Assembly (NCBI GenBank): GCA_023445955.1
Contig: JAEXJH010000207.1
Coordinates: 1-10,305 of the forward strand
Direction of reading: 5' to 3'
Source of the DNA: Pseudomonadota bacterium
Lineage (GTDB): Bacteria; Pseudomonadota; Alphaproteobacteria; Caulobacterales; Caulobacteraceae
DNA length: 10,305 nt
Positions 4,882-10,305 of the stretch are shown piece by piece. Position numbers and translations under genes: made by a program. The notes under the pieces were generated by a model. It worked only from the letters and a program-made list of their open reading frames with translations. It ran no database searches and had not been told where the DNA came from. How positions within the stretch are numbered: position 1 is the first letter of the stretch; each line of letters begins with the position of its first letter.

Positions 4882-5880
4882 TCAGGCGCCGCGACGGGCG
4901 GCGATGTCGGCCGCCAGTTTGATGGCGGCGATCAGGCTATCGGGACGGGCGACGCCGCGTCCAGCGATGTCGAAGCCGGTGCCGTGGTCGGGCGAGGTGC
5001 GCACGATCGGCAGGCCCAGGGTGATATTCACCCCGCCCCAGAAGTCCAGCATCTTGACCGGGATCAGGGCCTGGTCGTGATACATGCACAACACCCCGTC
5101 GTAGCCGAGGCGGGCCGCCGGATGGAACAGGCTGTCGGCCGGCGAGGGGCCGAAGGCGTCGACGCCCAGGTCCTTCAGGGCGCGGACGGCCGGCTCGATG
5201 ATCTCGATCTCTTCGCGTCCCAGCGCCCCGCCTTCGCCGGCGTGCGGATTGAGGGCGGCGACGGCCAGGCGGGGGCGCTCGATGCCGAAGTCCTTGCGCA
5301 GGGCCTGGGCGGTGACCAGGCCGCTGGTGACCACCTTTTCGATGGTCAGGGCCGCGGGGACCTTGGCGATGGCGGTATGGATGGTGACCAGGGTGGCGCG
5401 CAGGTCGCCGGCCGCCAGCATCATCACCGGACCGCGCGCGCCGTCGAACGTCTCGTCGACGGTCAGGTCCGCCAGGAACTCGGTGTGGCCGGGAAACTTG
5501 AAGCCGGCCTCGTAGAGCGGGGCCTTGGCGATCGGCGCCGTGACCAGGCCAGAGACCGCGCCGGACAGGGCCAGGCCCACGCCGGTCTCGATCCAGCGGA
5601 TCACCTGCGGCGCATAGGCCGGGGAAGGCTGGCCCGAGACGACCGGCGAGAGCAGGGGGATGTCCATCACCGGCAGGGCGTCGGGAAAGACGCCCGCGAC
5701 GTCCTGCGGACGGGTGACGACCCGGACCTTCACCCCGCCGCCGGCCGAGGCCAGCAGCTGGGCGTCGCCCACCACGACGAACGGCGGACCGTCGTGGCGC
5801 AGGGCGGCCCAGGCCTTGGCGATGATCTCCGCGCCGACGCCGGCGGGATCACCGGCGCTGAGGGCTAGCGGACCGATCAC
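4882..5880 (-). CDS. pdxA: 4-hydroxythreonine-4-phosphate dehydrogenase PdxA
   Basis: A 332-residue cytoplasmic enzyme of the DXP-dependent vitamin B6 pathway. It oxidises 4-phosphohydroxy-L-threonine with NAD; the product is condensed with deoxyxylulose phosphate by PdxJ. The start reads PLALSAGDPAGVGAEI, typical of the family. The three divalent-metal histidines are visible as H132 (FPGHTEF), H213 (LNPHAGEGG) and H268 (MYHDQALIP). The C-terminal TSPDHGTGFDIAGRG (295-309) is also conserved. The start is GTG and overlaps the surA stop by 4 nt (GTGA), so translation is probably coupled to surA. rsmA follows after 11 nt. Length is as usual for PdxA (about 330). Nothing suggests loss of function. 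Confidence 0.97.
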   Translation of the reverse strand: MIGPLALSAGDPAGVGAEIIAKAWAALRHDGPPFVVVGDAQLLASAGGGVKVRVVTRPQDVAGVFPDALPVMDIPLLSPVVSGQPSPAYAPQVIRWIETGVGLALSGAVSGLVTAPIAKAPLYEAGFKFPGHTEFLADLTVDETFDGARGPVMMLAAGDLRATLVTIHTAIAKVPAALTIEKVVTSGLVTAQALRKDFGIERPRLAVAALNPHAGEGGALGREEIEIIEPAVRALKDLGVDAFGPSPADSLFHPAARLGYDGVLCMYHDQALIPVKMLDFWGGVNITLGLPIVRTSPDHGTGFDIAGRGVARPDSLIAAIKLAADIAARRGA

Positions 5881-7256
5881 CGGGTCTCGATGGTGGCCTG
5901 GTTGCGCAGGTCGCGCAGGTAGCGCTTGGAGATCAGCGCCAGCTGCTGGCCGCGCAGGCGGTTTTCGATCTGGTCGTGCGACGGGGCGTTGGCGCCGCCC
6001 TGGCGCTTACCGCAGACGGCGATCAGGTGCATGCCGGCGTCGGTGCGGATCGGGTCCGAGATCTGGCCTACGTCCAGCTTGTTGGCCGCTTCCTGGAAGG
6101 CGGGGGCCAGGTCGGTGATCTCGGCCTCGCCCAGGTCGCCGGCGACCAGGCCGTCGACCTTGCCGGCGATGGTTTCCAGCGTCGAGCAGTTGTTGATCTT
6201 GGGCTTCAGGTCGGTCAGCAGCTTGGTCGCCGCGGCGATCTGGGCCTCGGTGGCGTCGGCGGCCAGCGGGGCGGCGACTTGCTTGAGGTCGACGATCGCG
6301 GTCTTCGAACCGGCGCGCTTGTCGCGCAGATAGACGATGTAGACGCCGTCCTTCACCGGGATCGGCTTGGACAGCTGGCCGGGGCGCAGCTCTTCGAGCG
6401 CGGCGTCGACTTCCGGCGGCATTTCGCCGGGGCTGACCCAACCCACGTCACCGCCGTTGGCGGCGGTGGCCGAGCCCGAGAACTGACGCGCGACGGCGGC
6501 GAAGGGCGCGCCCTGCTGCATCTGGTTAAGCAGCTGGTTGGCGCCGTTGGTGGCGACCTGCATGCCGCCCACGCGCGCGGCGTCGAGGAAGACTTCGCTG
6601 ACTTCGTATTGCGGCTTGGCCGCGGCGTCGGCCAGGCGACGCTGATAGGCCTTGATCTGGTCTTCGCCGATGCGCAGGCGCGAGCCGTAGCGGCCCTGGA
6701 TCCAGCTCTGCCACGACGAGTCGGCGCGCAGTTGGGCGCGCCAGGTGTCCAGGCCGATGCCTTGCGAGACCAGCTGTTGCTTCAGCTGGTCGGGGCTCAT
6801 GCGGTTGGACTGGGCGATGTCGCCGATCTGCTCGTCGACTTCCTTGTCGGTCGAGATGATCGTGATCTTCTGCGACTTCTCGAGGCGCTTCAGCTCCTGC
6901 ATCTGCAGGTGCTCGTCGACCAGCGACCGCAGGGCTTCCTGCTCGATCTGCGGCAGGTTCTCCTGGGTGGCCTGCATGCCCGAGGTGGCCATCAGCAGGC
7001 GCATGCGCTGCATCAGGTCGTAGCTGGAGACGATCTCGTCATTGACGACCGCCGCCACGCTTTCCTGCAGAGGCTGGGGCGCGGCAGGCGCGGCCGCAGC
7101 AGGGGCCTGAGCGGGCGGAGCCGCCACCTCCGGCGGCGCGGCCGCAGGCTGTTGCGCCTGGAAGGCTTGCGCGGGCAGGCCGAGGCTCGCCACGGTCAGG
7201 GCGAGAATGGACGCGGCGCCGGCCGCGAAAGTCGTGACGCTACGCGCAGACCGCAT
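5877..7256 (-). CDS. surA: SurA-like periplasmic chaperone / peptidyl-prolyl isomerase
   Basis: A 459-residue exported protein. A signal peptide (about 1-31, ending PAQA before FQAQQ) is followed by a Pro/Ala-rich stretch (about 36-62), the SurA N-terminal chaperone domain (about 64-205, starting with SVAAVVNDEIVSSYDL) and a parvulin domain (about 216-315, with FSGSATAANGGDVGWV and PIPVKDGVYIVYLRDKR). A second, divergent parvulin repeat (about 318-415, ending DPIRTDAGMHLIAVCGKR) and a C-terminal helix follow. It should escort outer-membrane proteins such as LptD, encoded directly upstream. The first parvulin strand reads YEVSEVFLDA, without the histidine of the usual A/S-H-I-L motif, so isomerase activity is doubtful and chaperoning is the safer role. 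C357 and C415 could form a disulfide. The ATG at 7256 gives a proper signal peptide and has GAGGAA 11 nt upstream; a longer frame to 7439 has no family resemblance. Confidence 0.92.
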   Translation of the reverse strand: MRSARSVTTFAAGAASILALTVASLGLPAQAFQAQQPAAAPPEVAAPPAQAPAAAAPAAPQPLQESVAAVVNDEIVSSYDLMQRMRLLMATSGMQATQENLPQIEQEALRSLVDEHLQMQELKRLEKSQKITIISTDKEVDEQIGDIAQSNRMSPDQLKQQLVSQGIGLDTWRAQLRADSSWQSWIQGRYGSRLRIGEDQIKAYQRRLADAAAKPQYEVSEVFLDAARVGGMQVATNGANQLLNQMQQGAPFAAVARQFSGSATAANGGDVGWVSPGEMPPEVDAALEELRPGQLSKPIPVKDGVYIVYLRDKRAGSKTAIVDLKQVAAPLAADATEAQIAAATKLLTDLKPKINNCSTLETIAGKVDGLVAGDLGEAEITDLAPAFQEAANKLDVGQISDPIRTDAGMHLIAVCGKRQGGANAPSHDQIENRLRGQQLALISKRYLRDLRNQATIETR

Positions 7257-7281
7257 GGATAGTGTCGTTCCTCTAGTCCCA

Positions 7282-7304
7282 GACCGCACCCGGCGGGCGC
7301 GGTC
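7282..7304 (-). other. Stem-loop in the surA leader
   Basis: GACCGC (7282-7287) and GCGGTC (7299-7304) pair, with an inner CCC/GGG extension across one mismatch and a 3-nt loop, giving about nine pairs. It ends 25 nt before the surA ATG, just upstream of the GAGGAA ribosome site. There is no T-run on the minus strand, so it is not an intrinsic terminator of lptD. It could protect or regulate the surA-pdxA-rsmA mRNA. Chance is possible at this G+C content. Confidence 0.35.
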
Positions 7305-7305
7305 G

Positions 7306-7331
7306 GTTATCACGTTTTTGGAAGTGACGAA
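7306..7331 (-). promoter_or_regulatory. Candidate promoter in the lptD-surA gap
   Basis: Minus-strand TTCGTC (7326-7331) and GTGATAAC (7306-7313) are 12 nt apart. The second element fits the Caulobacter -10 pattern GCTANAWC at five of its seven specified positions plus the unspecified N; the first is a weak -35. It lies in the only sizeable gap of the cluster (7257-7435, 179 nt), where an extra promoter for surA-pdxA-rsmA would be expected. A second short dyad, CGACCA/TGGTCG, lies nearby at 7358-7371 and may be an operator or chance. Confidence 0.27.
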
Positions 7332-7435
7332 CGCCAAATCTGACGTTTCCCCCCGGTCGACCAAGTGGTCGTCGCCCCCGAGACACACCGGGCGGACGCG
7401 CGCGAACGCGGCACGCCCCCCCATGACGTGTTCAC

Positions 7436-9838
7436 TCATCTACCTGCATATCCTGCAGCGCCCAATGTGGCGAACGAAAGGCTGAACACGATCGTGCGGT
7501 CGGGCTGCAGGCGCAGACCCTGCGCCGTCGAGGCGTAGCGGTCCTGCTGCTGGTAGATCACGTCGATGCGGATGCAGTCGTCCTGGTAGGCCACGCCGAT
7601 GTCGCGGCGGCGCCAGACGTCGGCGACCATGTCGCGCTGGCCGAAGGTGGTCAGCGAGAACTTCTTGGTGATCTTCAGCTCGCCGCGCGCTTCGAAGTTT
7701 TCCTGGCGGTTGCCGTTGGCGTCCAGCTCGTCCTTCAGATAGCGGATCGAGGCGTAGCCGCGCGTGGTGAAGGCGTCGACGCCGGTTTCCAGGCGCTTGA
7801 TCTCCTGGGTGTCCGAATCGAGACGGGTGCGGGCGAAGGCGGTGATGCCGCGGATCGGCGTGACGGTCGCGGCCACGATCCAGTCCGACGACTTGCTCTG
7901 CAGGCCCGTGCGGGCCGGGATGAGCGGGTCGAACTGGGTGCGGAAGCTGCGTCCGACCAGGATGCTGCCGCTGCGGCCGCCCGGCAGGGTGTAGGTGGCC
8001 CGGCCGCCGACGTTCAGGCGCTGGCCGCCCTCATAGAGGTCAAAGCCCGGCGACTTGTTGGCCGAGAACAGGTTGGTCTCGTCGAATTCCAGCGTCGCGC
8101 TGTCTTCGTTGTAGAGATAGGTCGTCGTGCCGTTGCGGGCGACGATGGTCGGCACGCGCGAGCTGTCCGAGCCGACCGCGACCTGGGCCAGGGGCTCCAG
8201 CACCACGTTGCCGCCGTTCTTCAACGGCTTGTAGAACGGCAGGCTCAGATCGACGCCGCCCACGCCCAGGGCGCGGGTGTAGGTGTCCTTGTCGTCGTCG
8301 CCCAGGGCCGCGGCGGCCGGGGTGACGTAGGACTTGATCGAATAGGCGTCGGCGCGGGCCTGGGCGAAGGGCGAGACCTTCAGGCCGTTGCCGACGATCG
8401 TGCTGGTGCGCCAGTCGGCCTTGACGCTGGCGCGGCTGGAATCGACGCCGCCTTCGCCCTTGTAGCCGGGCAGGAAGTAGGGCGGTTCGCCATACTGCGA
8501 CTCCGAGCGGTTCAGCATGACGCCCGAACCCTGCAGGCGCAGGCGGCCGCCCAGCACCGGGCTGGAGGGCTCCCAGCGGGCCTCGACCAGCGGGCCGATC
8601 AGCGGGAAGGCACCGCTGTTCTCGAAGGCGTTGGCCGAGTTGGTCGTCGTGTTGATGCCGACGACGCGCAGGCCCTGGACCGAGACGGCCGAGACCGAGA
8701 ACCACGAGCGCGCATCCTGGCGGGTAGTGTAGAGCTGCGAGACCAGGCGATGGTCGTCGCTCGTGAACAGCCCGCGCTGCACGTAGACGTCGTTGACCTT
8801 GTACTTGTCGAACAGCAGGGCGTCGGAGACGCGCTCGGCCGTGAAGCCCCACTTCCACTTCTGGTCGATGTCGAACTTGCCGTTGGCCAGGATGTAGCTG
8901 CGGGCGGTCGACTGGCCGAAGCGGTCGCCGTGGATGTCGAAGTCCTTGTCGTACGTGAAGCCGGCGCGCGCCTCGACCGTGCCCGAGTAGAAGCGCTTGC
9001 GGTAGTTGATGTTCAGGAACGGATTGACGTTCGTGCTGATCTGCGGCGCCAGGATGACGTCCGACGACGGCGAGATCACGTAGTAGTAGGGCTGGTTGTA
9101 CGAGGTGCCCCGGCCCTTGGAGAAGTCGATCTTCGGCGCCAGGAAGCCCGAGCTGCGCTTGGCCTGCGGATCGGGGTGCCAGAACAGCGGCAGGTACAGG
9201 ATCGGCGCGCCCCACAGACGGATGGTGGCGTTCTTGTAGTAGATCAGCTGCTTCTGCTTATCCTGGACGATCTTGTCGGCCGAGACCGACCAGGTCGGGG
9301 TCGGCTTTTCGGCGCAGACCTCGCAGGGCGTGTAGATCGCCCGGTTCAGTTCCTGGATGTTGGCGTTGCGGCGCACGGCCGTGACGGCCGCGATCTTCAT
9401 GTTTTGGTCGAGGCGGGCGGCGAAGTTCTGGGCAAAGCCCGCCTTCATGTCCTTGTCGACTTCCATGTGGTCGGCGAACTCGGCCGTACCGTCCGGATTG
9501 ATCAGCTGGACGTGGCCGTTGGCGGTGATCTCGCCGGTCTTGGCGTTGTAGATCACCTCGTCGGCGCGCAGGGTCCGGCCCTGGTTGCGGCTCTGGACCT
9601 TGCCGCGCGCCGTCATGATCTGGTTGACGTCGTCGCGGATCAGCAGGTCGGACTCGAGGTAATAGCCCTCGTCCGTCAGGCCGTCGGACGGCGTGGCGGG
9701 GACCACCGGCGTCGGCGGGATCGTGGCCAGGCTTTTGTGAGCGTGGGCCGCGCCCGCGCAGGCGAACGCCAGCCAAGCCGCGCCGCTGCACAGCAGCGCG
9801 CGGCAGGCGGACGGGACGCTGGGACGCGTTTCAGTCAT
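7436..9838 (-). CDS. lptD: LPS-assembly outer-membrane protein LptD
   Basis: An 800-residue outer-membrane protein that receives LPS from the periplasmic Lpt bridge and inserts it into the outer leaflet together with LptE. A signal peptide (about 1-33, ending AHA before HKSL) precedes an OstA/LptA-like periplasmic beta-taco domain (about 58-200, e.g. LRADEVIYNAKTGEITANGHVQL at 90-112). Then comes the long beta-barrel, beginning near the conserved ILYLPLFWHPDP (213-224) and KRSSGFLAPKI (227-237), with an aromatic C-terminal strand (IVFSLSFATLG). Cysteines of the mature protein are C172 and C175 (PCEVC) and C755 near the end, fewer barrel cysteines than in E. coli. The ATG at 9838 lies 22 nt after the lptG stop with AGGG about 7 nt upstream and gives a clean signal peptide; an in-frame ATG at 9868 overlaps lptG and is less likely. 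It is followed by the gene for its own chaperone, surA. Confidence 0.96.
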   Translation of the reverse strand: MTETRPSVPSACRALLCSGAAWLAFACAGAAHAHKSLATIPPTPVVPATPSDGLTDEGYYLESDLLIRDDVNQIMTARGKVQSRNQGRTLRADEVIYNAKTGEITANGHVQLINPDGTAEFADHMEVDKDMKAGFAQNFAARLDQNMKIAAVTAVRRNANIQELNRAIYTPCEVCAEKPTPTWSVSADKIVQDKQKQLIYYKNATIRLWGAPILYLPLFWHPDPQAKRSSGFLAPKIDFSKGRGTSYNQPYYYVISPSSDVILAPQISTNVNPFLNINYRKRFYSGTVEARAGFTYDKDFDIHGDRFGQSTARSYILANGKFDIDQKWKWGFTAERVSDALLFDKYKVNDVYVQRGLFTSDDHRLVSQLYTTRQDARSWFSVSAVSVQGLRVVGINTTTNSANAFENSGAFPLIGPLVEARWEPSSPVLGGRLRLQGSGVMLNRSESQYGEPPYFLPGYKGEGGVDSSRASVKADWRTSTIVGNGLKVSPFAQARADAYSIKSYVTPAAAALGDDDKDTYTRALGVGGVDLSLPFYKPLKNGGNVVLEPLAQVAVGSDSSRVPTIVARNGTTTYLYNEDSATLEFDETNLFSANKSPGFDLYEGGQRLNVGGRATYTLPGGRSGSILVGRSFRTQFDPLIPARTGLQSKSSDWIVAATVTPIRGITAFARTRLDSDTQEIKRLETGVDAFTTRGYASIRYLKDELDANGNRQENFEARGELKITKKFSLTTFGQRDMVADVWRRRDIGVAYQDDCIRIDVIYQQQDRYASTAQGLRLQPDRTIVFSLSFATLGAAGYAGR

Positions 9839-9860
9839 GAATGACCCTGGCAGCAATGAC

Positions 9861-10305
9861 TCACCCATCTTCCGTATAGCAAAGCAAAGTGAAGCCCGCC
9901 AAAAGTGCGATGGTCGGCGGGGTCCATGCGGCGATGAACGGGGCCAGAACGTCGGCCTTGCCCAAGGTGCTGCACAGCTCGTTGAAAAAGAAGAACCCAA
10001 AGCCCAGGGCGACGCCGGAGCCGGCGAGGGCCGCCAGGCCGCCCAGGCGCATCAGGCGCAGCGAGAAGGCCGCGGCCAGCACCGACATGGCGGCGAACAG
10101 CACCGGCGTGGCCAGGTCCTGCTGCAGGCGCAGCTTGAACGGCGCGGCCGAGAAGCCGGCGTCCTCGGTGCGCTGGATCGTCGCCGGCAGTCGCCATAGC
10201 GCCACGGCCTGGGGCGTGTTGAAACGTTCCGAGGCGGTGCGGTCGTCCAGGTTCGACGGGATCGATAGGCTGTCGGAACGGATGGCGCCGGCGCCGGGCG
10301 TGGCT
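9861..10305 (-). CDS. lptG: LPS export ABC transporter permease LptG (3' part)
   Basis: The last 147 codons of a gene that enters from the right edge; its 5' end is outside the window. The visible part contains the end of the periplasmic jellyroll-like domain and the conserved TPQAVALWRLPATIQRTEDAG before a stretch of membrane helices (about AAMSVLAAAFSLRLMRLGG, LAALAGSGVALGFGFFFFNEL and WTPPTIALLAGFTLLCY). This is the standard LptF/LptG C-terminus. LptG rather than LptF is chosen because the gene lies directly upstream of lptD, as LptG commonly does in alphaproteobacteria. LptF and LptG with the ATPase LptB2 extract LPS from the inner membrane and push it along the LptA bridge to LptD. An internal GTG at 10205 is not the start. 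Confidence 0.9.
   Translation of the reverse strand, partial: ATPGAGAIRSDSLSIPSNLDDRTASERFNTPQAVALWRLPATIQRTEDAGFSAAPFKLRLQQDLATPVLFAAMSVLAAAFSLRLMRLGGLAALAGSGVALGFGFFFFNELCSTLGKADVLAPFIAAWTPPTIALLAGFTLLCYTEDG

Noticed and set aside
7257..7439. Longer surA start at the ATG at 7439 overlapping the lptD stop (ATGA)
   Set aside because: The overlap looks like coupling, but the extra 61 residues are unlike any SurA and would bury the clear signal peptide that starts at 7256.
9839..9868. Alternative lptD start at the ATG at 9868
   Set aside because: It overlaps the end of lptG and lengthens the region before the signal peptide. 9838 gives a normal signal peptide and has an AGGG ribosome site.

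Overview
The window is GC-rich (roughly two thirds G+C by eye) and densely coding. It looks like the chromosome of an alphaproteobacterium, most probably Caulobacter or a close relative in the Caulobacterales. This rests on the gene order lptG-lptD-surA-pdxA-rsmA, the presence of an HWE-family histidine kinase, the base composition, and a dispersed repeat at the left edge that I associate with Caulobacter and Sphingomonas genomes. The genus is an inference; I could not run a search.

The right part (about 3603-10305, all minus strand) is a tightly packed housekeeping cluster. Transcription enters at the right edge in lptG (3' part only). It continues through lptD (outer-membrane LPS translocon), surA-like (periplasmic chaperone for outer-membrane proteins), pdxA (vitamin B6 synthesis), rsmA/ksgA (16S rRNA dimethylation) and a small GNAT acetyltransferase. 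pdxA overlaps the surA stop by 4 nt (GTGA), and the acetyltransferase start overlaps the rsmA stop by 1 nt (TGATG). Only the 179-bp lptD-surA gap is large enough for an internal promoter; it contains a weak promoter candidate and a stem-loop. The lptD-surA-pdxA-rsmA order is the same as in E. coli. LptG, LptD and SurA all serve outer-membrane assembly.

The centre (2328-3540) is the most interesting part. It is a divergent pair: a MerR-family regulator (plus strand) and a glutaredoxin-MauE/DoxX fusion membrane protein (minus strand). Between them lies a perfect 18-bp palindrome whose half-sites (TCCGTAC) are those of the mercury-resistance mer operator. It sits inside a TTGACT/CTAAAT promoter with the over-long 19-bp spacer typical of MerR-activated promoters. 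No merT, merP or merA is present. The regulator has a CueR-like C-x7-C metal loop and lacks the first mercury-binding cysteine of MerR. The pair therefore looks like a mer-type switch controlling an uncharacterised membrane thiol-redox protein.

The left part (44-2260, minus strand) holds an orphan HWE sensor histidine kinase with a periplasmic sensor domain, a candidate 37-residue membrane protein, and a GlsB/YeaQ/YmgE (transglycosylase-associated) small membrane protein. It ends with a partial intergenic repeat at the window edge. No cognate response regulator is visible. No gap between genes exceeds 300 bases. I saw no tRNA, rRNA, CRISPR array, insertion sequence or phage gene.
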